From the NCBI GenBank assembly GCA_947631905.1, contig CANRND010000016.1:1-50971 (forward strand): DNA of 50,971 nucleotides, in the 5' to 3' direction. Of the stretch, positions 23,666 to 31,700 are shown in pieces. Position numbers and translations under genes: made by a program. Positions within the stretch are counted from its first letter, which is position 1; every line of letters begins with the position of its first letter. The DNA comes from an uncultured Clostridia bacterium. Its GTDB lineage: Bacteria; Bacillota; Clostridia; Christensenellales; Borkfalkiaceae. The notes beneath the pieces are model-generated. The model was not told the origin of the DNA, did no database searches, and saw nothing but the letters and a program-made list of their open reading frames with translations.

Positions 23666-23671
23666 GTGAAT

Positions 23672-24022
23672 TTATATCTTGCAATTCAAATGCGTGCAGA
23701 CGAGTTCTAAAACGGCAAGCACATGCTCATCGGCAAGAGAATAGACGATGTTCTGCCCGTCGCGGCGGGCCTTGATCATGCGGCTGTCGCGCAGAATGCG
23801 GAGCTGATGCGAGACCGCGCTCTGCGTACCCCCCACCGCTTCCACAATGTGATAGACGCACATCTCCCCCTGCCTGAGCGCAAAGAGGATTTTCAGGCGG
23901 CTCGGCTCCGAAATCGCCTTGAACACCGCGGATACCCGCGCAACGTCCTCTTCCTGCGGCATGTTCGCCTTTGCCGCCTCCGCCGCCAGATGATGTTGTT
24001 CCTCATGATCGCAAACCGCCAT
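23672..24022 (-). CDS. ArsR/SmtB-family metal-responsive repressor
   Basis: 116 residues. Winged helix: VFKAISEPSRLKILFALRQGEMCVYHIVEAVGGTQSAVSHQLRILRDSRMIKARRDGQNIVYSLADEHVLAVLELVCTHL is a CadC/CzrA-like domain. The N-terminus has CDHEEQHH and the alpha-5 helix has D..H...L...H (DEHVLAVLELVCTHLNC), consistent with a Zn/Cd-sensing site. The start is the ATG at 24022 with AAGGAGAGG upstream. A perfect SmtB-type operator lies 18 bp before it. It very likely represses itself and the downstream ATPase until metal binds. Confidence 0.92.
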   Translation of the reverse strand: MAVCDHEEQHHLAAEAAKANMPQEEDVARVSAVFKAISEPSRLKILFALRQGEMCVYHIVEAVGGTQSAVSHQLRILRDSRMIKARRDGQNIVYSLADEHVLAVLELVCTHLNCKI

Positions 24023-24040
24023 ATGCCTCTCCTTTATATC

Positions 24041-24066
24041 AATATATGAATAACTGTTCATATATT
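24041..24066. promoter_or_regulatory. SmtB/CzrA-type operator
   Basis: Perfect inverted repeat: AATATATGAA, six bases (TAACTG), TTCATATATT. It matches the known ArsR/SmtB consensus ATATGAA-N6-TTCATAT. A TATAAA lies just downstream on the minus strand. Confidence 0.85.
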
Positions 24067-24107
24067 ACCACAATCAAAAAACGCCGTCAAGCGTTTTTCG
24101 AAACTTT

Positions 24108-24902
24108 TTACAGATTTTTTTCGGAGACGAACGTTTTGCCGTTCAGATAGCCGAGCGCGCCGCCCGTGCGCAGCGTGAGCTGTTTGGCGAGGAGATTTTG
24201 CCGCACGGCGTGAACGGCACGGTTATACGCGCTGTCGCCGTACTTGCCGTCGCCGACCACGGGGTGTCCCAAATAAGCGAGATGCGCGCGGATCTGGTGG
24301 GTCTTGCCCGTATGCAGGGTGATCTTCAAGAGACTGCACTCCCCTCTTAGCTCCAAAACTTCGTATTCGGTGACGATCGGCGTTCCCGCGCCGTCCGCCT
24401 GCACCGTTACCGTGGCGGATTTCCCGTCTTTGGAAAGCCGCGCCCGCTCCACGGAATGCTGTTTTGGCATCTGCCCCAACACGAGCGCGTGGTACACTTT
24501 TTCCACCCGCCGCTCCGCGAACGCCGCCGTAAGCTCTTTTTCCGCCTCCGCATTCTTTGCCAAGAGCAAGAGGCCCTCGGTGTTTCTGTCGAGACGGTGA
24601 ACGGGGATAAGTCCCGTTTCGCAGAATACCGCCTCGGAATTGACGCCGCTCTCTTTGTCCGCAACGAGGATGTTTTCATCCTCGTACACGACTGAAAAGG
24701 CGCGCTTCGCCTCTTCGGCGGGGGTCATGTAGTAACAGACCTCGTCGCCGGGGAACAGGCGGACGTCCTCCCCCACCTTAACGCCGTTGACGCGCACCTC
24801 GCGCGCTTTCAACAGCCTACGGAAGCAGAAAGAAGCCTGCGCGCAGACGTTATCCGTGAAGTTTCGGAGCGAGCTTTCCTCGCTTACGGTGAACTTTTTC
24901 AT
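24108..24902 (-). CDS. RluA-family pseudouridine synthase
   Basis: 264 residues. An N-terminal S4-like domain (SLRNFTDNVCAQASFCFRRLLKAREVRVNG) and the catalytic HRLDRNTEGLLLLAKN, in which the Asp is the nucleophile, followed by LHTGKTHQIRAHLAYLGHPVVGDGKYG. Isomerises uridines in rRNA (RluC/RluD type). The exact target is unknown. The start codon at 24902 lies inside the 3' end of feoB, a 53-nt overlap that suggests coupling. Confidence 0.92.
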   Translation of the reverse strand: MKKFTVSEESSLRNFTDNVCAQASFCFRRLLKAREVRVNGVKVGEDVRLFPGDEVCYYMTPAEEAKRAFSVVYEDENILVADKESGVNSEAVFCETGLIPVHRLDRNTEGLLLLAKNAEAEKELTAAFAERRVEKVYHALVLGQMPKQHSVERARLSKDGKSATVTVQADGAGTPIVTEYEVLELRGECSLLKITLHTGKTHQIRAHLAYLGHPVVGDGKYGDSAYNRAVHAVRQNLLAKQLTLRTGGALGYLNGKTFVSEKNL

Positions 24903-26643
24903 GTTTTTTCAATATCCCGCAGAGCAAGACGGGCAGGAGCAAGAGCAATGCGTATCCCCAGCCGCCTGACAGCAAAAAATAGGTGAGATAGCTCAGCAGC
25001 AACGCGCTAACCGTCTGCAACAGGGCGTTGAGAAGCGCGGCCCTCTTGCCGAGTTCCCTTGCGCTTGCGGCGATCGCGGAGACGCAGGGCGAGCAGGCAA
25101 GAATAAACACGGCAAAGGCAAACGCGCTCTGCGCGGAATAGGGAAACCCGCCGTAAAACAGTTCGAGCGCGCCCGCCACGTTCTCCTTTGCAATCAGCCC
25201 CGAAAGGGCGGCGTAGGCGATCTTCCAATCGTTCATACCCACGGGCGCAAAGAGAAATTTCAGACCGCCGCAGAGGTCTCTGAGCATGCTCTCCTCCACG
25301 CCGCAATACTCGAACTTCCAGTTAAAGGAAGAGAGCAGCCACGAGGCGAGAAAGAACGCTAAAATGACCGTTCCCAACTTTATTATAAACTGTTTGAGCT
25401 GAAAATACAAGGATTTTGCCACAAATCGGAAAGAGGGAATTTGCAGAGGCGCAAGCTCCATGACAAAGGGCGGCGCATCCTGTTTGAGCAGAAGCGCCAT
25501 GCCCAGCGAAAGCCCCACCCCGAGCGCATACAGCAGCACCACCGCGAAGAAAGGATTTCCGAAGAAAGAAGCAGAAAGCGTGAGATAGACGGGCAATTTC
25601 GCACTGCAAGAAATGTAGGGCAAGCACAATATGACCCGCCGCTGGATACGTTTGTCGTCCAACCCCCGCGTGGTGAGAATGGCGGCGGCGGTACAGCCGA
25701 ACCCCATGAGTAGGGAGAACACGGCGCGGCCGCTCAACCCTATTTTGGAAAACGCGCCGTCTGTGAGCAGGGCGAGGCGGGAGAGAAAGCCGCTCTCTTC
25801 CATAAGAAGAAGCGCCAAAAAGAGCAAAAAGATCTGCGGCAGGAAGCAAAGCACCGCGCCCACGCTGTGCAGGATCCCGTCCGCCACAAATCCGCGCAGG
25901 ACGGGCGACGGGATGTTTTGCGCGTAACCCGCGAGCGTCTCCGAAAAGAAAGCGTCGATGAGCGACTTCAAACGGTCGCCGAGGACCCCGGGGGCAAACG
26001 TCAGCCAAAAGACGAAAAGAAGAAGCGCAAAAAAGAGGGGCAGGGCGAACCAGCCGTTCGTAAGCAGGCGGTCGGCGGGAGAAAGGTCTTCGCGCGGCGG
26101 ACAAAAACAACTTTCGGGCAGGGACGACGCTGCGATCTCCCCGCCGCTTTCCGCCATACGGGCGACCGTTTCCCGAAGTTCCCGCTTTTTCATCCCCTCC
26201 GCCGAGACCGCTTTGACCCCGAGCAAACGGTTGAGCGCGGCGAGGTCTATTCTGCCGCCCATGCGCTCGAACTGCTTTTTTTTGGTGAGGACGAGCGCGC
26301 ATTTTCTTCCTTTCGAGAGGGTTTCAAAGAGCGGCAGAGCGCGCGGGAGCTGGGCGCACTCGCACACGAAGAGCAAAAACGCCGCGCTATGGCGGGAAAT
26401 GTAGTCCACGGAGAGGCGCTCTTCCATGCTCATGGCGTCCGTCGAATAGACGCCCGGAAGATCGGTGACCGTAAAGGATTTACCGCCGCAGACCGCCGTG
26501 CGGGAGACCGCCCCCACCGTGACCCCGTGCCAGTTCCCCACTTTGGCGTTCCCGCCCGTCAGCGCGTTGAAAAGGGTACTCTTGCCCGCGTTGGGATTGC
26601 CGACAAGCAGAACTTCCGTCAGACTTTCCTTACGCCCACGCAC
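24850..26643 (-). CDS. feoB: Ferrous iron transporter FeoB (short, atypical G4)
   Basis: 597 residues. N-terminal G domain: GNPNAGKST at 15-23, the VGNWHGVTV switch and TDLPGVYSTD (G3). The membrane part has LMGFGCTAAAILTTRGLDDKR and CLPYISCSAKLPVYLTLSASFF, the Gate signatures of FeoB. The G4 position, normally NxxD, reads LVLTKKKQF, so guanine specificity may be lost. The start is GTG at 26643: a full AAGGAGG lies 7 nt upstream inside feoA, and no ATG fits. It is 50-100 residues shorter than common FeoB. It overlaps feoA by 25 nt and the pseudouridine synthase gene by 53 nt. Confidence 0.92.
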   Translation of the reverse strand: MRGRKESLTEVLLVGNPNAGKSTLFNALTGGNAKVGNWHGVTVGAVSRTAVCGGKSFTVTDLPGVYSTDAMSMEERLSVDYISRHSAAFLLFVCECAQLPRALPLFETLSKGRKCALVLTKKKQFERMGGRIDLAALNRLLGVKAVSAEGMKKRELRETVARMAESGGEIAASSLPESCFCPPREDLSPADRLLTNGWFALPLFFALLLFVFWLTFAPGVLGDRLKSLIDAFFSETLAGYAQNIPSPVLRGFVADGILHSVGAVLCFLPQIFLLFLALLLMEESGFLSRLALLTDGAFSKIGLSGRAVFSLLMGFGCTAAAILTTRGLDDKRIQRRVILCLPYISCSAKLPVYLTLSASFFGNPFFAVVLLYALGVGLSLGMALLLKQDAPPFVMELAPLQIPSFRFVAKSLYFQLKQFIIKLGTVILAFFLASWLLSSFNWKFEYCGVEESMLRDLCGGLKFLFAPVGMNDWKIAYAALSGLIAKENVAGALELFYGGFPYSAQSAFAFAVFILACSPCVSAIAASARELGKRAALLNALLQTVSALLLSYLTYFLLSGGWGYALLLLLPVLLCGILKKHEKVHRKRGKLAPKLHG

Positions 26644-26843
26644 GAGGCCACCTCCTTCGAGACCGCGAGGCGGCTCCCGCTTGCCTGCAAGAGATAGGTC
26701 TTTTTGAAAAAAGAAACTTTCAGAACGCGCACCACACAGCCCGAACGGACGTTGAGCGTTCTGAGGCGTTCTTTCAAACGGGGAGCAACCTCTACTGCGG
26801 TGACGATACCGCGGTCGCCGCGCTTCAAATCGGTAATGTTCAT
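26619..26843 (-). CDS. feoA: FeoA SH3-like protein
   Basis: 74 residues. FeoA domain: LKRGDRGIVTAVEV, then LKERLRTLNVRSGCVVRVLKV and SRLAVSKEVASCVGV, matching the small SH3-like partner of FeoB. The start is the ATG at 26843; it has no Shine-Dalgarno and stands only 5 nt after the T-run of a terminator-like hairpin. The 3' end carries the ribosome binding site and GTG start of feoB. Confidence 0.9.
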   Translation of the reverse strand: MNITDLKRGDRGIVTAVEVAPRLKERLRTLNVRSGCVVRVLKVSFFKKTYLLQASGSRLAVSKEVASCVGVRKV

Positions 26844-26848
26844 AGAAT

Positions 26849-26887
26849 AAAAAATGCGGACGGGGCAATTTTTATGCCCTGTCCGCA
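26849..26887 (-). terminator. Terminator-like hairpin directly before feoA
   Basis: Minus-strand RNA TGCGGACAGGGCA, 7-nt loop, TGCCCCGTCCGCA (13 bp with one G-U pair), then six U. It follows the DUF378 gene and ends 5 nt before the feoA ATG. It may be a plain terminator or a readthrough switch for feoAB. Confidence 0.75.
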
Positions 26888-26903
26888 CTTTTTTGCGGGT
26901 GAG

Positions 26904-27146
26904 TTACGCGCGTTCTTCGCGCACTTCCCTGTGGCCCATGAGTTTGAGCGCCCCGTTGGTGATGATGGGCGAGATGATGAGCCAGATCGCCGCGACCGCA
27001 ATGAGCGAATAGACGATGATGGCGCCGATCGTGCGCGGACCGGCGAAGATCGTTGAAACCAGGTTGAAATTAAAGATGCCGTAAAGCCCCCAGTTCAACG
27101 CCCCCGTGAGTACGAGAATATAAGAGATGAGATTTGCAATAACCAT
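26904..27146 (-). CDS. DUF378 family membrane protein (YuzA-like)
   Basis: 80 residues with two helices. ANLISYILVLTGALNWGLYGIFNFNLVSTIF and IVYSLIAVAAIWLII are the conserved DUF378 segments, with the hallmark GALNWGL. Function unknown. The ATG at 27146 has AGGAGG 6 nt upstream. The C-terminus is short and charged. Confidence 0.88.
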   Translation of the reverse strand: MVIANLISYILVLTGALNWGLYGIFNFNLVSTIFAGPRTIGAIIVYSLIAVAAIWLIISPIITNGALKLMGHREVREERA

Positions 27147-27239
27147 TCTTTGCCTCCTACCCGCAGTTTGGATGAGCGGCGTTTTTTTATGCGGGGAAAC
27201 AAAAAAATTAGCGCTCTGCGGGGCAAAAGAAGCAGAAAA

Positions 27240-27264
27240 GGCGCCCCTTTACGGAGCGCCTCTG
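27240..27264 (-). terminator. Terminator of the large surface-protein gene
   Basis: Minus strand AGGCGCTCC, GTAAA, GGGGCGCCT followed by TTTCTGCTTCTTTT, 12 nt after the stop at 27277. Confidence 0.75.
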
Positions 27265-27276
27265 TTTCTCTTTTGG

Positions 27277-29856
27277 TTATTCGCCGTCTTTTTTGCTCTT
27301 CTTTTCTTTCTTGCCGCGGAGCGTCTTGACGTCGACTTCTTCGATGTTCTTGTCCGAAGGCTTCACCACGAACAGGATCACGATGATGACGAGCAACACT
27401 GCGGAGACCGAGAACAATACCACAGACGTAATGTTGCTTTCCAGCCATTCCGTGGTGTTGGGGATGGGGTCGAGCGAGTTCTGCACCTGGATGATCTGGT
27501 ATTCCGTCGCCGTCTTGCCGGGCAAACGGCTCTCTTCCGTCACTTCGAGCTGAACCACATAGAGCGTTGCTTCCTGCGGCACAAACGAGAGAGAACTGTC
27601 GGGATTCCAATGATACTTGTTGTCCGTTCTGTTCCAGCGGTCTTCATCGCTTTCGGAAACGTCGCTGTTATACTTTTTGATCTCCGTCAGAGAACCGTCT
27701 TTGACGTATTTCTCGAAATATTCTTTCGCGTTCTCGACAAAGTCATCGTAGAAATTGCTGTCGGACGGAAGTTCGCCGTCGAAACGGTAGAGCTTATAGT
27801 TCGCCTTATAGCCTTCGAGCGCCACGATGTCGAACGAGCTGATGGTGTAAGTACTCTCGCGGTAACCGGGGTTCTGCTTGGCGGGTTTTTCGATGGTCGC
27901 GCCCGTATAACCAACCTGGAACTCAAACTGAGGGATCTCCTCGATGTCCCAGATGTTGCTTGCGGACACCGTTTCGAGCTTGCCGTCCACATAGTACTTC
28001 ATGGCGTTGCCCGCCGCGTCGGAGGCAAGGATCTTGAACACATACTTGCCCTCTTCGTCGATCTCGAAGCGGAGCGCGTTGTAGCGGAGCGACGTTGCCG
28101 AGGACGCACTGCCTCCCACTTCCAGGCTCTGCTTCTTATAGTAGATGCTGAAACGGAGATTGCGGTAATCGGCGTTATCGCTTGCGATGAGTTCGCGCAG
28201 AGAGGGCAGATAGAAGTAACTCCCGTCGCCCGCGCTGAGTTTGAGCTTTTTAGACGTAACGCCGTCTTTTTCCACTTCTTCGTAGGCGATCTCGTCGATC
28301 GCTTGCTGGTACTTCTCGGCGAGCGCTTTCGCCTCTTCGGAAGCCTCGTTCGTCAGCGTATCCTGCTTGGCCTCTACGCCCACGTATTTGGGACCGCTCT
28401 TTTCGCCCGTTTGCTCTGCGCCGACGTCGCCGCGGTTGACGATGATATAGGTAAATTCGCCCGCTTCCTTTTCCACGAACTCACTCTTTTTGACCTCGCC
28501 GTGGTCCTCTTTGTTATCGGGGTCGGGGCAGGTCCAGCTGTCTTCTTTCTCGTCGTAGCTCTCTTTGTTGATCTGATAGCCGCACTTGGGGCACTCATAG
28601 AGCTTTGCGGAGGGAAGAGACTTCGTCTGGTCCGCCGCGGCATACCATGCAAGGTACACCCACTTCGCCGCTTTCGCTTCGGAATCGAGGCCCGAAAGGT
28701 TGGTGCCGTCGTCGAGTTCGAAATAAATGGAGACGTATTGTTCCTCTTCCTGCGTATCGCTCGTGGGCATAAACACCGTGGAAGTAGTTAGCGAAGAATA
28801 ATCGTCCGCAACGGGTTTGGGATAGAGACCTTCGTCGTTTGCGGCGTTCACCATCGCATATCTTCTCGTGACCGTGACGGAGCTATCGCAAACGTCCACG
28901 GCTTCGTAAGTGAGCGACCACTTTCTGCCGAGGGTGTAAGCGTACACCGCTTCGTTGACGATGAGAACGGGGTCCGCGTTATCCGTTACGCGGCCGTCTT
29001 CGTTGAGCTTGAAGCTCTGGCCGTTGAGTTCTTTCATGAGGAGCTTCTGCTCCGATTTGCCCTCCGCGAGCTTGTCCGACTGAAAGGTGATGGGATCGCG
29101 GGGAGTGGAAGAAGCCGAGGAGAGATATTCGAGGAAATAGCCGCCGATGTTGGTGAACGTGCCGACATTTTCGCCGTTCAAAAGCACCGCAAATTCGCCG
29201 TAGCCCACGTCCTCGTCGGTGAAAGAGAGAACGATGTCCCCGCCCGCCTGCACGGAGAGGGTCTTCTTTTCGGTTTCCGTGAACCACGTATCCTCTTCCT
29301 CTTTCACGTCCTCGTCGGGCTGCTCGGAAGCGTTGCGCACGGCAACTTTCAAAGCGTCTTCTTCATAGAAGAACACCAGGCTGTTGACGGAAGTCCCCTC
29401 TTTGCTGATGTTCTCTTCCGCGCCCTCGAACGTGAGCGTGAAGCGGGTGAAATCATAGGTGGGGAAAGCGAACGTCATCGAGTAGTACTTCGTCTCGTAA
29501 GCCGAAGGCTCGGCCTGCGCCGCGGGATCTCCGCCCTCTTCGCCGCTTTCTTCGCCGCCCTCTTCCTCCGTTTCGGGGGTAAGGGGTGCGAACCACTTCA
29601 ACGCAAGGTCGCGGCGGAAATGCACGCTGCCGTCGTTTTCACTGAAAGTGAACTCCACAAAGGAGTCCTCGTTTTCCTCCGCCTCGGAAGCGCCGACCGA
29701 GCCGCCCGTACCTGCGGAAAACAGTTCGGACGGACGGTAATCGACCGCCAACGCGCTCTTCTTCGTAAAGAGAGCGCCCGCCGCAAAGCCAAAGGTGAGC
29801 GCGAACGCCAGCGTCAAGGCGAGAATTGTCAGAAAACGGATCTTTGTCTTATTCAT
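27277..29856 (-). CDS. Large secreted, membrane-anchored protein of unknown function
   Basis: 859 residues. Signal peptide with a hydrophobic core at about 8-28, ending near AFALTFGFAAGALF. A long acidic extracellular part of about 770 residues follows with no recognised domain; then one membrane helix (VVLFSVSAVLLVIIVILFVV) and a basic cytoplasmic tail ending GKKEKKSKKDGE. Near residues 418-450 is a rubredoxin-like metal site, YECPKCGYQINKESY followed by SWTCPDPDN, giving three Cys, unusual outside the cytoplasm. Beta-rich segments such as VEFTFSENDGSVHFRRDL suggest jelly-roll or Ig-like folds. It is transcribed alone from a good promoter and ends with a terminator. A cell-surface role is inferred from topology only. 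Confidence 0.75.
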   Translation of the reverse strand: MNKTKIRFLTILALTLAFALTFGFAAGALFTKKSALAVDYRPSELFSAGTGGSVGASEAEENEDSFVEFTFSENDGSVHFRRDLALKWFAPLTPETEEEGGEESGEEGGDPAAQAEPSAYETKYYSMTFAFPTYDFTRFTLTFEGAEENISKEGTSVNSLVFFYEEDALKVAVRNASEQPDEDVKEEEDTWFTETEKKTLSVQAGGDIVLSFTDEDVGYGEFAVLLNGENVGTFTNIGGYFLEYLSSASSTPRDPITFQSDKLAEGKSEQKLLMKELNGQSFKLNEDGRVTDNADPVLIVNEAVYAYTLGRKWSLTYEAVDVCDSSVTVTRRYAMVNAANDEGLYPKPVADDYSSLTTSTVFMPTSDTQEEEQYVSIYFELDDGTNLSGLDSEAKAAKWVYLAWYAAADQTKSLPSAKLYECPKCGYQINKESYDEKEDSWTCPDPDNKEDHGEVKKSEFVEKEAGEFTYIIVNRGDVGAEQTGEKSGPKYVGVEAKQDTLTNEASEEAKALAEKYQQAIDEIAYEEVEKDGVTSKKLKLSAGDGSYFYLPSLRELIASDNADYRNLRFSIYYKKQSLEVGGSASSATSLRYNALRFEIDEEGKYVFKILASDAAGNAMKYYVDGKLETVSASNIWDIEEIPQFEFQVGYTGATIEKPAKQNPGYRESTYTISSFDIVALEGYKANYKLYRFDGELPSDSNFYDDFVENAKEYFEKYVKDGSLTEIKKYNSDVSESDEDRWNRTDNKYHWNPDSSLSFVPQEATLYVVQLEVTEESRLPGKTATEYQIIQVQNSLDPIPNTTEWLESNITSVVLFSVSAVLLVIIVILFVVKPSDKNIEEVDVKTLRGKKEKKSKKDGE

Positions 29857-29898
29857 GTATGTTGCTCCATACGGGCATTTTGCCCGACTATCTTTACC

Positions 29899-29927
29899 AT
29901 TTTACTAAAATTTTCATTGCAAGTCAA
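29899..29927 (-). promoter_or_regulatory. Promoter of the surface-protein gene
   Basis: TTGACT (29927-29922), 17-bp spacer, TAAAAT (29904-29899). The short leader contains the hairpin CGGGCAAAATGCCCG (29886-29872) and a GGAG before the ATG at 29856. Confidence 0.7.
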
Positions 29928-29975
29928 GCGGTATTTCGCTTTCTTTGAAAGAAATCGAAAAATTTCACGCTTTTC

Positions 29976-30701
29976 TCATGGTTTGAGCGCCGCGTTCAAG
30001 TCGAAACGCTTCCACGGCGTTTCCGTTTTGGGCGGCTCGCACAAAAAGAGCAACCGCTCTTTGGTAACGGGGTGCGTAAACCCGAGCGAGTACGCCCAGA
30101 GCGCGAGTTTGCCCTTTACCGCTTTTTCGCCGCCGTAGCGCATGTCGCCGTACACGGGATGGGAGATCCCCGCCATCTGCACGCGGATCTGGTGGCTCCT
30201 GCCCGTGTGCAATTTGATCTGCACCAGAGCGAGTTCACCCGCCTTTTCCAGGGTGCGGTAGTCGAGCGAGGCGAGCTTCGCCCCGTCCGTCGCCTGCGGC
30301 GTAAGATATACCATGTTGTTGACGGTATTCTTTTTGAGGTAATTCGTCAGCGTGCCGCTCTCCTCCTGCGGGGCGCCGCAGAGGACGGCAAGATAGCGCT
30401 TTTCAAAATCCCCCGTCTTCATCTGTCCCGACAGCCTGCCCGCCGCCTTGCTCGTCTTTGCGAACACCATCACGCCGCCCGTGGGGCGGTCTAACCTGTG
30501 GACAAGCCCGACGTATACGTTGCCCGGTTTGTTGCAGGTCGTTTTGATGTACGCTTTCACGCGGTCGAGCATGTTGTCGTCCCCGCTCTCGTCGGGACAG
30601 GAAGCCACGTTCTGCGGCTTCATGACCACGATGATATGGTTGTCCTCATAGAGAACGGCGAGGTCCTCGCTCCCGGTAGGGTTCTTGCTTTCTTCACACA
30701 T
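29976..30701 (-). CDS. RluA-family pseudouridine synthase (no S4 domain)
   Basis: 241 residues. Catalytic LVHRLDRPTGGVMVFAKT near residues 70-87 with the nucleophilic Asp, then KLHTGRSHQIRVQMAGISHPVYGDMRYG. The N-terminus (EDLAVLYEDNHIIVVMKPQNVASCPDESG) starts directly with the catalytic domain and lacks the S4 domain seen in the 24108 paralogue. The ATG at 30701 overlaps the end of the methyltransferase gene by 8 nt, and GGAGG lies 12 nt upstream; the two genes form an operon of RNA-modifying enzymes. Confidence 0.92.
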   Translation of the reverse strand: MCEESKNPTGSEDLAVLYEDNHIIVVMKPQNVASCPDESGDDNMLDRVKAYIKTTCNKPGNVYVGLVHRLDRPTGGVMVFAKTSKAAGRLSGQMKTGDFEKRYLAVLCGAPQEESGTLTNYLKKNTVNNMVYLTPQATDGAKLASLDYRTLEKAGELALVQIKLHTGRSHQIRVQMAGISHPVYGDMRYGGEKAVKGKLALWAYSLGFTHPVTKERLLFLCEPPKTETPWKRFDLNAALKP

Positions 30702-31563
30702 GGATGTACATTCCTCCCGCGCCGCAGGGGAGCGCGATCCCCTCCCCGGTGGGAAGCCCCACCTCGAACGCTTCGATCCCGCCCTTTCTGCCGCCGAGCG
30801 CAAGGGTGAGAATATTTTTCAGTACCGTGGGTTGCAGGCCCGTGGTATAGCTGTTGATGAGAAAAAAGAGCGGATCGTCGCTCAAAAGCTCCGCGCAGAG
30901 CTTGACGAAAGGATATATCTCCTCTTCGATCTTCCACATTTCGCCGCCCGGTCCCCTGCCGTAAGAGGGAGGGTCCATCACGATCCCGTCGTAACGGTTG
31001 CCGCGGCGGAGTTCCCTTAAAACGAACTTCTTGCAGTCGTCCACGATGTAGCGGATGCCGCTCGTGATCCCAGAGAGCCGCGCGTTCTCGCCCGCCCGCT
31101 CCACCATGCCTTTGGCGGCGTCGACATGCACGACTTCCGCGCCCGCTTTGCACATGGCAACCGTCGCGCCGCCCGTGTAGGCGAAGAGGTTGAGGATCTT
31201 CGGCTTTCTGCCCCTTTCCGCCGCCGCGCGGATGAGTGAGCCTGTCCGCTCCCAATTCACCGCCTGCTCGGGGAACAGCCCCGTATGTTTGAACCCCATC
31301 GGCTTGACTTTGAACGTAAGATCGCCGTAGCCGACGGTCCAGCTCTCGGGCAGGGGCCGAAGGTATTCCCACGAACCGCCCCCCTTTTCACTGCGGCGGT
31401 ACACCGCGGAGAGGCCGGGATAGGAGAAAAGGTCGCGTTGCGCCGACCAGATGACCTGCGGATCGGGACGGAGCAGGAGGAAATCTTTCCACCGTTCGAG
31501 CTTATATCCGTCGCCCGTGGCGATCACGGCGAAATCTTTCCAATTTTCCGCAAGTTTTATCAT
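30694..31563 (-). CDS. Class I SAM-dependent methyltransferase (RlmI/YccW-like)
   Basis: 289 residues. SAM-binding motif ILNLFAYTGGATVAMCKAGAEVVHVDAAKG, then IVMDPPSYGRGP (DPPSYG is the post-II motif of rRNA m5C methyltransferases of the RlmI/RlmL-C type). The N-terminal part has only a short domain in place of the PUA domain of RlmI. Likely an rRNA cytosine or guanine methyltransferase. The ATG at 31563 stands 6 nt after a TATAAT and has no Shine-Dalgarno. Confidence 0.88.
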   Translation of the reverse strand: MIKLAENWKDFAVIATGDGYKLERWKDFLLLRPDPQVIWSAQRDLFSYPGLSAVYRRSEKGGGSWEYLRPLPESWTVGYGDLTFKVKPMGFKHTGLFPEQAVNWERTGSLIRAAAERGRKPKILNLFAYTGGATVAMCKAGAEVVHVDAAKGMVERAGENARLSGITSGIRYIVDDCKKFVLRELRRGNRYDGIVMDPPSYGRGPGGEMWKIEEEIYPFVKLCAELLSDDPLFFLINSYTTGLQPTVLKNILTLALGGRKGGIEAFEVGLPTGEGIALPCGAGGMYIHV

Positions 31564-31569
31564 ACATAT

Positions 31570-31598
31570 ATTATAGTAAAAGAGAAAAATTTTGTAAA
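31570..31598 (-). promoter_or_regulatory. Promoter for leaderless methyltransferase transcript
   Basis: TTTACA (31598-31593), 17-bp spacer, TATAAT (31575-31570), then 6 nt to the ATG at 31563. Confidence 0.75.
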
Positions 31599-31657
31599 GT
31601 GATTTTATGCTGTTGGATAAATTCTTTGCCGTTTAGGGAGAGCCTCCCGCAGAGAGA

Positions 31658-31688
31658 CCCTCCCCCGCGCGTTCCGCGCGGGGGAGGG
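31658..31688. repeat. GC-rich hairpin repeat B, copy 3
   Basis: Perfect CCCTCCCCCGCGCG / CGCGCGGGGGAGGG with a 3-nt loop, 12 nt after the sigK stop. On the minus strand the T-run (TTTTTTG) comes before, not after, the hairpin, so it is not a normal terminator. Confidence 0.7.
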
Positions 31689-31700
31689 CAAAAAACGCCG

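Noticed and set aside
27127..28791. 554-codon plus-strand frame opposite the surface-protein gene
   Set aside because: Rich in Phe, Val and Arg as the complement of an acidic protein; no start signal.
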